Shown: positions 1 to 7,842, counted from the first letter of the stretch. The stretch is 22,866 nt of DNA from Acetobacteraceae bacterium (GCA_003133265.1 PKWQ01000087.1:1-22866), one strand, 5' to 3'. Program-made: numbers and translations. Notes: generated from the letters alone by a model not told the origin.

Positions 1-136
1 ACTCCCGATCCAGCAGTGGGACGTGCCTGAGCACCCATCGATTGAGCGTGGAGTGGTCAAGCTCCACTCCGCGCTCTTGCATCATTTCCTCGAGTTGCCG
101 GTAACTGATCGGATAGGCCACGTACCAGCGCATGCA
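1..136 (-). mobile_element. Partial IS6-family transposase, N-terminal part, running off the window
   Basis: The translation contains RWYVAYPISYRQLEEMM and DHSTLNRWV. These are characteristic of the helix-turn-helix region just after the start of IS6-family DDE transposases. The start codon and the terminal inverted repeat expected just upstream are absent, because the frame continues directly from the MarR gene. The element end has therefore been lost or the fragment was joined by recombination. The catalytic DDE domain would lie outside the window. Confidence 0.7.
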
Positions 137-562
137 CCGGCCAATCTTCCTGAGCCGCTTGAGAGATTCCGCCAGCAACGGCTCCTGTCTGAGTAATTCC
201 TTGATGTGGTTGGCAGCCAGATGCTCCAGCAGTTGCGACCCATTGGCTGTCATGGCGACCAGCACGCTTCGACGATCGGTTGGCGAGTGCCTCCGCTCAA
301 CCAGTTTGGCATTGACGAGTCGGTCGATGAGTTGAACCGCACCGTGCTGTTGCAGTAGCATCTGATCGGCGAACTCCCTGATCATGATGGCGCCCTCACG
401 GTGGGCTTTGATCACCAGCAGGGCCTGATACTGCTGCGGTGTCACCCCGACCTCGTGGGTCACGGCCTCGCTGAAGGCGAGAAACTGCCGCAAGGCATAG
501 CGGAAGCCCGCAAGCCCTTCGTAGAGGCTCGGATCATGCGCCACGGCGTCGTTCCTTCCCAT
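1..562 (-). CDS. MarR-family regulator fused in frame to a partial IS6-type transposase
   Basis: The reading frame is open from 562 to the window edge (at least 187 codons). The first ~142 residues look like a MarR winged-helix repressor: an N-terminal dimerisation helix (YEGLAGFRYALRQFL), a DNA-binding helix region (IREFADQMLLQQHGAVQLID) and the wing motif with the family's typical D-R pair (SPTDRRSVLVAMT). MarR proteins usually bind a palindrome and control a divergent neighbour, here the CLC antiporter gene at 885. From about position 136 the same frame reads as the start of an IS6-family transposase (RWYVAYPISYRQLEEMM, then DHSTLNRWV). The MarR stop codon is lost, although nearly all of the MarR domain is kept. 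The ATG at 562 is in frame; the GTG at 544 has the better ribosome site (AAGGA, 8 nt spacing) and may be the true start. MarR and IS6 assignments rest on motif recall. Confidence 0.75.
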   Translation of the reverse strand, partial: MGRNDAVAHDPSLYEGLAGFRYALRQFLAFSEAVTHEVGVTPQQYQALLVIKAHREGAIMIREFADQMLLQQHGAVQLIDRLVNAKLVERRHSPTDRRSVLVAMTANGSQLLEHLAANHIKELLRQEPLLAESLKRLRKIGRCMRWYVAYPISYRQLEEMMQERGVELDHSTLNRWVLRHVPLLDRE

Positions 563-590
563 GATCGATATCGGTTGGCCCTTCTCAGCC

Positions 591-623
591 CAACAATTCT
601 ATGTCATGGCATGATGTAAGTTG
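591..623. promoter_or_regulatory. Candidate MarR-type operator palindrome
   Basis: A perfect TCATG-g-CATGA palindrome at 604-614 sits inside a longer, imperfect dyad with outer CAAC (591-594) and GTTG (620-623). It lies 29-61 nt upstream of the divergent MarR start, where a MarR-type autorepressor would be expected to bind. Assignment as the operator is inference from position and symmetry. Confidence 0.4.
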
Positions 624-884
624 CGCGTGGTTGCAAGTCTACCGACGTGCGGCGTGTCTGGTTTGGTATGGATGAAAGCTGCGGGCGGGCCGGTGAACGA
701 CAATCTCAGTCATAGCCTTCAGATGGCCACGATCTCCTGCAGCACGGAGCCGGCCATCGATGCCGCCAGGGGGGGAGGTGGGCATGATCAGGAACCGCCA
801 GGTCGCGCCAAGCGCGCCGAGGAGACGTCCTGAGACAATCGCCGCCACAACCATTCATCCAACAAATCATCGCATACAGGGGCC
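624..884. other. Intergenic spacer between marR and clc genes, no gene seen
   Basis: Short frames exist on both strands but none has family resemblance or a convincing ribosome site. The stretch probably holds the promoter of the CLC gene; no clear -35/-10 pair was identified by eye. Confidence 0.4.
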
Positions 885-2702
885 ATGATGGCATTCGCGG
901 GCACCAAACCGGCGTCAAAGTCGCAGCAGGATGAAAGCCGTAGGCTTGGCCTGCTTAATCTGACGCTGCTCGCATTGGTGCTTGGGATTGTAACCGGGAT
1001 GGGCGCTGTCCTGTTCCGCGACCTGATCGGGTTGCTCCACAACCTGTTTTTCTATGGCCACTTCGCGGTGTCGTATGATGCCAATGTTTTCACTGCACCG
1101 AGCCGCTGGGGCGCATGGGTCATCCTCGCGCCGGTGATCGGCGCGGTGATCGTCACTTTCCTGGTGAGCAACTTCGCGCCCGAGGCCAAGGGACACGGCG
1201 TGCCTGAGGTGATGGATGCAATCTACTACAAGGAGGGAGTGATCCGGCCGATTGTCGCCTTGGTGAAGTCTGTCGCCTCTGCCGTTGCCATCGGTAGTGG
1301 ATCCTCGGTGGGGCGCGAGGGGCCGATCATTCAGATCGGCTCGGCTCTGGGCTCAACCTTGGGTCAAATCATTCACATGCCAGTCGGCCAGCGGATCACG
1401 ATGGTCGCAGCTGGCGCCGGGGCGGGTATCGCCGCGACGTTCAATACCCCGATCGGTGGGGTGATGTTCGCGATCGAGTTGATGCTGCCGGAAGTCAGCG
1501 TCTCCACCTTCCTGCCGGTGGCGATCGCGACCGGTGCGGCGACCTTTGTGGGGCGCTGGTCCCTTGGCGAGCAGCCGGCGTTCCTGGTGCCGGCGATGGC
1601 GCCGATGACCGCCGACGCAAGCGCCGTGCTGCTTTTGTTGCTCTACGCGGCGCTGGGCGCCGTCACTGGGGTTGCGGCTGCGGCGTTCATCCGCGGGCTA
1701 CATCTGGCCGAGGATCTGTTCGACATGATCCGTTGGCGCTATGCGCGCCACATGCTGGGCATGCTGCTCGTGGGTGTGCTGATGTACGTGCTCTTTCGGG
1801 CACAGGGGCAATACTATGTCGATGGTGTCGGCTACGCGACCATCGAGAACATCCTGGTCGGCCAGACATCGGCGGCGTGGCTGTTGGGACTGTTGTTTGT
1901 CTGCAAGTTGCTGGCGACGTCGACCAGCGTTGGATCGGGCTCATCGGGCGGCATTTTTTCTCCATCGCTGTTCATGGGGGCCACGTTGGGTGGTGGGTTC
2001 GCTGCGTTGTTGTCGCAACTCGGCGTACCGCTTCCGCTGAGCGTTCCGGCTTTCGCCATGGTGGGCATGGGGGCCATGGTTGGCGGCGGCACCGGTGCGG
2101 TCATGACCGCCATCACGATGACATTCGAAATGACCCGCGACTACGACATCGTCATGCCGATGATCCTGGCGGTGGCAACCAGTGTCGGCGTGCGCCGGCT
2201 GCTGTCGCGAGAGAACATCTACACGCTCAAACTGGTCCGCCGTGGGCGCAGCATCCCCAAGGCATTGCACGCCAACATGTTCATGGTGCGCCATGCCCGT
2301 GAGGTGATGGACTCCGACGTGCTGGTGCTGCCGGCGGAGGACAGCTTTGACGCCTTCCTTCGCCAGTACGAAGCAGAAGGCTTGCTGCGCCACGTTGTCG
2401 TAACCCAGCAGGGCCGGCTCTTCGGTGTTATTCGTGTCAACACGGGGCTGAGGCGCGGTCTTGAAGGTGCCCATACCGGTGTCACTCTTGGCGACGTGGC
2501 CACGCGCGACTTCACGATCGTGGGCGAGGACATGGTTGCTGCCGATGTCATTGAACGGATGTGGCGCCGGCATGCCTTTATGGCTGTCGTTGTGCGGACG
2601 CGTGGGCGAACGGCGCCACGGGGCGACGACGTCGTTGGCATCATCACCAAAGAGCATGTAGCAGATTCCGTGGCGGGTGGCTTGAAAATCTACCCGCGTT
2701 GA
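885..2702 (+). CDS. CLC-family H+/Cl- antiporter with C-terminal CBS domains
   Basis: The 605-aa product is a polytopic inner-membrane protein of the CLC family. The three ion-path signatures are present: GHGVPE (residues ~103-108, the GSGIP-type motif with His for Ser), GREGP (~143-147, with the external gating glutamate at ~145) and GSGSSGGIFSP (~350-360). A second glutamate in MFAIEL (~198) corresponds to the internal proton glutamate of antiporter-type CLCs, so proton-coupled exchange is more likely than a passive channel. After the membrane domain (to ~440) the tail (~470-605) fits a CBS pair, usually a nucleotide-sensing module. Such proteins commonly help with acid stress or chloride balance. 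ATG 885 is followed at once by a second in-frame ATG (888); AGGGG lies upstream. The gene appears intact, unlike most neighbours, and is divergent from the MarR-like gene that may regulate it. Confidence 0.9.
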   Translation: MMAFAGTKPASKSQQDESRRLGLLNLTLLALVLGIVTGMGAVLFRDLIGLLHNLFFYGHFAVSYDANVFTAPSRWGAWVILAPVIGAVIVTFLVSNFAPEAKGHGVPEVMDAIYYKEGVIRPIVALVKSVASAVAIGSGSSVGREGPIIQIGSALGSTLGQIIHMPVGQRITMVAAGAGAGIAATFNTPIGGVMFAIELMLPEVSVSTFLPVAIATGAATFVGRWSLGEQPAFLVPAMAPMTADASAVLLLLLYAALGAVTGVAAAAFIRGLHLAEDLFDMIRWRYARHMLGMLLVGVLMYVLFRAQGQYYVDGVGYATIENILVGQTSAAWLLGLLFVCKLLATSTSVGSGSSGGIFSPSLFMGATLGGGFAALLSQLGVPLPLSVPAFAMVGMGAMVGGGTGAVMTAITMTFEMTRDYDIVMPMILAVATSVGVRRLLSRENIYTLKLVRRGRSIPKALHANMFMVRHAREVMDSDVLVLPAEDSFDAFLRQYEAEGLLRHVVVTQQGRLFGVIRVNTGLRRGLEGAHTGVTLGDVATRDFTIVGEDMVAADVIERMWRRHAFMAVVVRTRGRTAPRGDDVVGIITKEHVADSVAGGLKIYPR

Positions 2703-2737
2703 TCCCGACGCCGTCCGACCATCGGCGGTGTCCACAT

Positions 2738-2806
2738 CTAGTGCCGCCGCGCCACCAGACGCACCGCCTCCAGCTTGAACTCTCGGCTAAACGATCGTCG
2801 TCCCAT
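2738..2806 (-). pseudogene. Relic of an IS3-family orfA (N-terminus only)
   Basis: Reading leftwards from ATG 2806, the first ~18 residues (MGRRSFSREFKLEAVRLV) match the start of the helix-turn-helix OrfA of IS3-family elements. A TAG at 2738-2740 follows after 22 codons. No orfB and no remaining OrfA sequence is present. Sequence resembling an IS end (TGTCCACA, 2730-2737) immediately follows, so nearly the whole element has been deleted. The relic occupies roughly 2730-2850 in the spacer after the CLC gene. Confidence 0.6.
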
Positions 2807-2987
2807 CTGCACCATCCGATTTCAACGAAACACCTAACTCAGGTTTCCACGAAATTGGCATCAGTTCAAATACGAACCATTGTGAGCGTTGCCGTTGCCG
2901 GCCTCCGGCGGGGATAGGGTTGAGTAGTTTCCGAGTCTACCTTTGCAGGATCGCTGCCGCGTATCGTCAGACCAATTGGCTAACGCA

Positions 2988-3019
2988 TCAGAAAAGCCCA
3001 TCTCATGGGTTTTTTCTGA
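2988..3019. terminator. Hairpin with T-run, likely bidirectional intrinsic terminator
   Basis: TCAGAAAA (2988-2995) pairs with TTTTCTGA (3012-3019), and CCCAT (2997-3001) with ATGGG (3005-3009) around a CTC loop. Read left to right, the inner stem is followed by six T residues; read the other way the A-tract gives a T-run. It sits between the CLC gene/IS relic and the downstream operon, a good place to insulate both. Confidence 0.6.
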
Positions 3020-3088
3020 CTGTGTCTGACCGGAAGCGTGATGCAAAAGATCGTTGCCGGGCACCGCCTTGTCCTGAAAAAGGATCAA

Positions 3089-3133
3089 ATGGAAAAAGCC
3101 GATACCGTCATCGCCATCTTTGCTGACCATTAG
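3089..3133 (+). pseudogene. 14-codon stub of a DUF1269/general-stress-protein-like gene
   Basis: ATG 3089 has an excellent ribosome site (AAAAAGGA, about 5 nt upstream). The peptide MEKADTVIAIFADH ends at TAG 3131-3133. The same frame continues past the stop as VAET. This resembles the N-terminus of small stress proteins that begin with a beta-strand and an ADHxxAE-type turn, where homologues, as I recall them, have Gln at the stop position. Everything after about six further codons is missing and the next gene begins at 3163. I read this as a gene with a nonsense codon and a large deletion. Family assignment is tentative because so little is left. Confidence 0.45.
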
Positions 3134-3162
3134 GTGGCGGAAACAGGCAAGGACGCCTCGCC

Positions 3163-4032
3163 ATGCCGGACATGCCCACGACCGTTCGTTCGTCCGTAAC
3201 GTCCCCGGATGTGCGACCATCGCCGTCGCCGTACGTGACCACGCCGGCCGATCTCGATCGCATGCTGCACGCCTGGGAGAATCGCTTCGCCCATCCGGCA
3301 TGGCGGCAACGCCCCTACGACCTGATGACACAGGCAGTGCTCCTCGGTGACGAATGGTTGGGCAGCGTCGTGCGCAATCCGGGCGGGGTCAGCCGGCCCA
3401 ATGAACGGATTGTCGCCTTCACCGTGCGGCAATGGCTCGATCTGATCTTGCCTTCCAACGACCTCATCTGGTCGCGCGCGATCCGCGACTACCTGCTCGG
3501 TGAGCACGATAAACCGTTCGACCTGATGGCCTGGGATGCCGACGGCACGCGTCTGCCGGCACGCATGCATATCGAGTATCTGCGAAGCCTGTTCCTGAAC
3601 AACGACCTCGCCAAAGGTCGCTTCGAGGTCGCCGGCCGTTCGCTGGCGCTGGGTGACATGAAGCTGGCGATGTTTGTCGTGGGAGCCGAACGCGATCACG
3701 TCGCGTTGTGGCATTCGGTGTTCAAGCTGCACCTGCTGAACGATGGCGAGCTGACGTTTGTGTTGACCTCCGGCGGCCACAATGCGGGCATCGTCAGCGA
3801 ACCCGGCTATCCGCACCGCCATTTCCGCAACCACGTCCGTGACGCCGGCGCCCGCACGCTCGGTCCGGATGAATGGCAGCGTGACACGGCGCCGCAAGAC
3901 GGGTCCTGGTGGCTGGAGTGGATTGCGTGGCTCGACCGCCACTCCACCCGGCGCGTCGATCCGCCGCCAATAGGCGCGCCCGGCTTCGTGCCGCTCTGCG
4001 ACGCTCCAGGCACCTACGTATTCGAAGGATAA
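3163..4032 (+). pseudogene. phaC: Internally deleted PHA synthase (PhaC)
   Basis: The 289-aa frame is uninterrupted but joins two distant parts of a class I-like poly(3-hydroxyalkanoate) synthase, normally about 560-600 aa. Residues ~30-102 match the N-terminal region (FAHPAWRQRPYD, then the end at LPSN). From ~103 (DLIWSRAIRDYLLG) to the end it matches the C-terminal part of the alpha/beta-hydrolase fold. This includes the catalytic-Asp segment (VVGAERDH), the catalytic-His segment (GGHNAGIV), GSWW and the terminal APGTYV. About 300 central residues are missing, including the lipase-like box with the nucleophilic cysteine, so it should not polymerise. The deletion kept the reading frame; the joint lies near 3460 at an Asn codon found on both sides in homologues. 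AAGGA lies 9 nt before ATG 3163. It heads a coupled series with the MaoC-Pta, ackA and following genes. Confidence 0.8.
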
Positions 4033-4037
4033 GCACC

Positions 4038-4848
4038 ATGCCGGAGGGAGCCGCGAAAGGTTTCATCGAGAACCGGACCTTCGACGAACTGACCATCGGC
4101 GAGACGGCCAGCCTGGCGTACACCGTGACACAGCGCGACATCGACCTGTTCGCGACCGTTACCGGCGACGTGGCGCTAGACCGCGTCTGCACCAACTAGG
4201 TGGCAACCGCAGTGGTGTATCCGGTCGATGCCGCCTCGCTGCTACCCGCCCTGGACGCCGCAACGGCGGGGCTGATCGGGCCGGTCCTGATCGGGCCGGC
4301 TGCACGTATCCGGGAAGTAGCCAAGGCGGCAGGAGCGCACGTCGCCGCACTTCGCCTGATCGATGCGCCGGACGGCCCCTGCCGCCGCGGTAACGGCGGC
4401 CGCACTTGCCCGCGCCAGCGAAGTCGGTCTGCTCATGAAGGGTGATCTGCACACCGAGGAGCTGATGCACGCGGTCGCCGCGTCGCAGATCGGGCTGCGC
4501 ACGACCCGGCGGATCAGCCATGTCTACCTGACGGACGTGCCGGACTACCCGCGCCCGCTGTTGGTGACGGACGCCGCCATCAACATCTCGCCGACCTTTG
4601 CGGACAAGGCCGGCATCGTGCCGCCGGTTGCCGGCCGAGCCGACATTCTCGTGGTTCCCGATCTTAAAGCCGGCAACCTGCACGCCAAGCAGCTTACGTT
4701 CCTGGCCGGAGCCGAGGCCGCCGGCTTGGTATTGGGCGCAAGCGTGCCGATCATCCTGACCAGTCGCGCCGATAGCGCGAACACCCGCCTGGCATCCTGC
4801 GCGCTCGGGGTCCTCATGGCCCGGGCCGGACAGGCGGCACGAGTATGA
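4038..4848 (+). pseudogene. Broken bifunctional MaoC-like hydratase/phosphate acetyltransferase
   Basis: The intact family (~465 aa) has an N-terminal MaoC hot-dog domain and a C-terminal phosphotransacetylase that interconverts acetyl-CoA and acetyl phosphate. Here ATG 4038 (AAGGA upstream) gives the MaoC start (ENRTFDELTIGE, then DIDLFATVTGDV). The frame then jumps to CTN, stops at TAG 4197-4199, and continues in the same frame with the Pta start (LIGPVLIGPAARI). Near 4381 it shifts by +1 into the frame 4363-4848 (SEVGLLMKGDLHTEELMHAV). A second internal deletion near 4605 joins INISPTFADK to GIVPPVAGRADILVVPD. The C-terminus (LTSRADS, RLASCALGVL) is normal and its TGA overlaps the ackA ATG as ATGA. 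About 195 residues are missing overall, so activity is unlikely. Confidence 0.8.
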
Positions 4849-6044
4849 AGGGGTCGATCCTTACGCTGAACGCTGGTTCGTCTAGCGTGAAATTCGCTCT
4901 GTTCGACACCGCCGCCGGGTTACGGGCCACTGTGCGCGGCGAGATTGAGGACCTGGACGCGGCGCCGCATATGCTGGCCCGCGATGCCGGTGGGGTTGTT
5001 CTGTCCGAGAAACGCTGGCCCGCAGACGCCACGCCTTCGTTCGCTACCGTCCTCGACGCATTGCTAGGCTTCACCGATGCTCATCTCGGTCGCGACGGGC
5101 TGGCAGCCGTCGGCCATCGGGTCGTGCACGGCGGCGCCGACCATATCGAACCCGAGCTGATCACGCCCGCGCTGCTGACGGCGCTGGAAGCGCTGACGCC
5201 GCTTGATCCGCTGCATATGCCGGATAATCTCGCGCCGATACATGCGGTCGCCGCCGCTCGTCCAGCGCTCCCACAGGTCGCCTGCTTCGACACGGCATTT
5301 CATCACACCCTGCCGCCAGTGGCCAGACGGCTCGCCCTGCCGCGTGCCGTTTCGGACCTGGGCATGCGCCGTTATGGCTTTCACGGCCTGTCCTACGAGT
5401 ACATCGCCGACTGTCTGATGCAACGGTTTCCAGCCTTGGCACGTGGCCGCGTCATCGCCGCGCATCTCGGCTCAGGCGCCAGCCTCTGTGCGCTGCTCGA
5501 CGGAAGCAGTATCGACACGACAACCGGCTTCAGTGCGCTCGACGGGCTGGTCATGGCGACGCGCTGCGGTAGCCTCGACCCTGGCGCGATCCTCTACCTT
5601 GGCCGCCAGGGGCACAGTTTCGCCGATATCGAGGACATGCTCTACCGCCGTTCCGGTCTGCTGGGCGTGTCCGGCATCAGCGGCGATGTCCGTGTGTTGC
5701 TCGCAAGCGACGACCCGCATGCGCGCGAGGCGATCGAACTGTTTACTTATCGCATCGCCACCCAGGCCGGCGCACTGATTAGTGCCCTCGGCGGGTTGGA
5801 TGGGCTTGTGTTCACCGCCGGCGTCGGCGAACACGCGCCGGCCATCCGATCAGCTGTGTGCGAACGGCTGGCGTGGCTTGGGCTGCATCTTGACCATGCC
5901 GCGAATACGGCCGGCGCTGACCGCATCAGTACTCCGGACAGCGCGATCGAGGTGCGCGTCATCGCGACCGATGAGGAAGCCATGATCGCGCGACACACGC
6001 TCGCGCTGATTCCTCAATCAAGGGGATCCCACGACAATGTTTAA
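4845..6044 (+). CDS. ackA: Acetate kinase
   Basis: The 399-aa protein is full length for an acetate/propionate kinase, the cytoplasmic enzyme that makes ATP and acetate from acetyl phosphate (or the reverse). Family signatures are in order: NAGSSSVKFAL at residues ~9-19, GHRVVHGG, the FHGLSYEYI phosphate-binding segment, HLGSGASLCAL (the common form is HLGNGAS, so Asn is Ser here), TRCGSLDPG, GISGDVRVLL, FTAGVGEH and a C-terminal TDEEAMIARHT. The start overlaps the stop of the broken pta gene (ATGA) and the end overlaps the next gene by 8 nt, so it is translationally coupled. Its usual acetyl-phosphate supplier next door is broken, so it would depend on another Pta or a phosphoketolase elsewhere. 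Confidence 0.92.
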   Translation: MKGSILTLNAGSSSVKFALFDTAAGLRATVRGEIEDLDAAPHMLARDAGGVVLSEKRWPADATPSFATVLDALLGFTDAHLGRDGLAAVGHRVVHGGADHIEPELITPALLTALEALTPLDPLHMPDNLAPIHAVAAARPALPQVACFDTAFHHTLPPVARRLALPRAVSDLGMRRYGFHGLSYEYIADCLMQRFPALARGRVIAAHLGSGASLCALLDGSSIDTTTGFSALDGLVMATRCGSLDPGAILYLGRQGHSFADIEDMLYRRSGLLGVSGISGDVRVLLASDDPHAREAIELFTYRIATQAGALISALGGLDGLVFTAGVGEHAPAIRSAVCERLAWLGLHLDHAANTAGADRISTPDSAIEVRVIATDEEAMIARHTLALIPQSRGSHDNV

Positions 6045-6417
6045 GATCATTGAGGGCCTGCCTTGGGATGTAATGGCGATCGAGGCCAGTGGCAAAATAA
6101 CGCACGAAGATTACCGCGACACGCTTATCCCCAGGGCTGAGGCAATGATGGCCAAGGGCCCGGTCAGATTGCTTTATGTCTTCGGCAAGGATTTCACCGG
6201 CATTGAACCTGAGGCGCTGTGGGACGACGGCGTATTTGGGCTCAAACACTGGCACGATTTCAGCCACATCGCCGTGGTGACCGATCACGGGTGGCTGAGC
6301 GCGGTGGTCAACATGTTCAAACCGTTCTTTCACGGGGAAGTTCGGGTGTTCAGGGTCGCCGGATTGCCCGCCGCGAAAGACTGGATCACAGGTACGCCGG
6401 AAAGGGTACGGCCATGA
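6037..6417 (+). CDS. SpoIIAA-like (STAS-fold) family protein
   Basis: The 126-aa product has the pattern of the SpoIIAA-like family: an N-terminal strand (GLPWDVMAIEASGKIT), a helix with DTLIPRAEAMM, a central strand (VRLLYVFGKDFTG), FSHIAVVTDHGWL and a C-terminal EVRVFRVAGLPAAKDWI. Proteins of this group are small cytoplasmic STAS-fold domains of largely unknown role, often near stress or PHA/energy genes. The length is normal and the frame unbroken. ATG 6037 lies inside the end of ackA (8-nt overlap), and its TGA overlaps the ATG of the P-type ATPase (ATGA at 6414-6417). Confidence 0.8.
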   Translation: MFKIIEGLPWDVMAIEASGKITHEDYRDTLIPRAEAMMAKGPVRLLYVFGKDFTGIEPEALWDDGVFGLKHWHDFSHIAVVTDHGWLSAVVNMFKPFFHGEVRVFRVAGLPAAKDWITGTPERVRP

Positions 6418-7310
6418 CGACAGGCATCGCGCGGATCACGAAACCCGAGGACGCGACACCGGCGGAACCAGACATCACCAGCCCGCCGCATGACGCCGCG
6501 CCGCAGGCCGCCGGCTCAAAGCCGGGCTCGAAGGCCGATCCGAACGAAGCCCTGAGATCCCTTTCGATGCCTGACCTGCTGGCAAAATTGGGGGCGTCGC
6601 CGGATGGCCTGACTCAGGCGGAGGCCGCGAAACGGCTGACCCAATATGGCCCTAACGAAATCGGAGAGAAAAAGACCAATGAACTCCTGAAATTCCTCAG
6701 TTATTTTTGGGGTCCCATCCCATGGATGATCGAAGTGGCCGTGATTCTGTCGGCGGCAGCCCGGCATTGGCCGGACTTTGGCATCATCCTGCTTCTGCTT
6801 CTGGCCAACGCCGTCGTTGGGTTCTGGGAAGAACACCAGGCGGGCAATGCCATCGCTGCCCTGAAGGCCACCCTGGCGATCAAGGCCCGGGTGAAACGTG
6901 ATGGGAAGTGGGTCACTCCGGCGGCACGCGAGTTGGTGCCGGGTGACGTCATCCGCGTCCGTCTGGGCGACATCGTGCCAGCGGATGCGCGCTTGCTGGA
7001 AGGCGACCCGGTGGAGGTGGATCAATCCGCGCTGACCGGAGAGTCTCTGCCCGCCACGCGCAAATCCGGCGAGGCAATATTTTCCGGCTCGATCATTCGT
7101 CAGGGCGAAATTGGCGCACTGGTCTATGCCACCGGTACGAACACCTACTTCGGCAAGACCGCGGAGCTGGTGCAGGGGGCGAAGACTATCCGCATCCACC
7201 GGTTCAGTTGTACAATTTGCCGCCGCTGTTTATACGCTTGGCAGCCTGGTCGCGCTGCACGAGCACAGCGTATTCGTCCAGGGCGCGATCTGGAGCATCG
7301 ACAGCTTTGA
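6414..7310 (+). pseudogene. Truncated plasma-membrane proton P-type ATPase
   Basis: From ATG 6414 the frame gives a low-complexity N-terminal tail. It is followed by the cation-ATPase N-domain (GLTQAEAAKRLTQYGPNEI), the first two membrane helices (near FWGPIPWMIEVAVILSAA and FGIILLLLLANAVVGFWEE) and the actuator domain (ELVPGDVIRVRLGDIVPADA, DQSALTGESLPA with the TGES dephosphorylation motif). This architecture fits proton-exporting P-type ATPases of ~800-900 aa. Homology ends near 7185 (FGKTAELVQGAKT). The last ~40 residues are an out-of-frame reading of a glucose-6-phosphate isomerase tail. The DKTG phosphorylation site, nucleotide-binding domain and remaining membrane helices are missing, so it cannot pump. 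Confidence 0.82.
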
Positions 7311-7446
7311 CCAGTGGGGCGTCGGGCTCGGCAAGGCGCTGGCCAGTCGCATTATCCCAGAGTTGGGCCGGGGCGCCGAGACTAAGTTGGCGCATGACAG
7401 CTCCACCAATGCACTGATCAACCGCTACCGGAGGCTGCGGGAATGA
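7201..7446 (+). pseudogene. pgi: C-terminal fragment of glucose-6-phosphate isomerase
   Basis: Read in the frame +1 to the ATPase, 7201-7446 gives the conserved end of glucose-6-phosphate isomerase: YTLGSLVALHEHSVFVQ, WSIDSFDQWGVGLGK and HDSSTNALINRYR. This includes the SFDQWGVELGK-type signature and its catalytic-lysine region. About 80 of the usual ~550 residues remain, with no start. The joint with the ATPase lies near 7185-7200. The original pgi was probably the next gene or one a few kb downstream in the ancestor, and the intervening DNA was deleted. The stop TGA overlaps an ATG (7443) as ATGA. Confidence 0.8.
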
Positions 7447-7583
7447 CTGCCGATGCCGCACGGCTGAGGCAACTGGCCGGCGATCCCCTGCCGTCCGCGG
7501 TGCGTCGGTTCAATTCTCCGCACCCGCCTACCCCGCGCACCAACCTCCTTTCGAACGGCCGAGGCGAGGTAGAAGTCGGGTGA
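7443..7583 (+). pseudogene. Short 46-codon ORF coupled to the pgi remnant, probably a 5' gene stub
   Basis: ATG 7443 overlaps the pgi stop (ATGA), the coupling used throughout this series, so it likely marks the true start of the next gene of the operon. The peptide begins MTADAARLRQLAGDPLP and ends at TGA 7581-7583 after a proline/arginine-rich stretch that does not look like folded protein. I do not recognise the family. The natural gene was probably cut at roughly 7500, where the left block ends. Confidence 0.35.
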
Positions 7584-7842
7584 ACGCTCATTGGGTGCCG
7601 CGGAGGGCTAGGTGAGGTGGTCAGGTCCAGGGGCCGGCTCCGGGCCAGCACGAGCGCCGTGGCGGCGAGCAGGTAGAGACAGAGTCGGTGCGGGGAAGGA
7701 GGTCGCGTCCGCTTTCGCGATTTGCCGCCGAGAGCCGCGATGGCCGATTTAGGTTGAATCCGACGGTAGCTGGTTGGCGAACGAGCCTCTGCACCGGGTC
7801 TTTTTCGGTGCTATGTAGTGCCGTCTGGATCGAACGGGAGTA
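7584..7842. other. Junction region between the decayed operon and the T4SS block, no gene seen
   Basis: About 260 nt without a supported gene on either strand. Frames here are proline/arginine-rich and have no family resemblance. No inverted repeat, att-like direct repeat or tRNA end was recognised by eye, so the mechanism that joined the two blocks is not visible. Confidence 0.4.
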
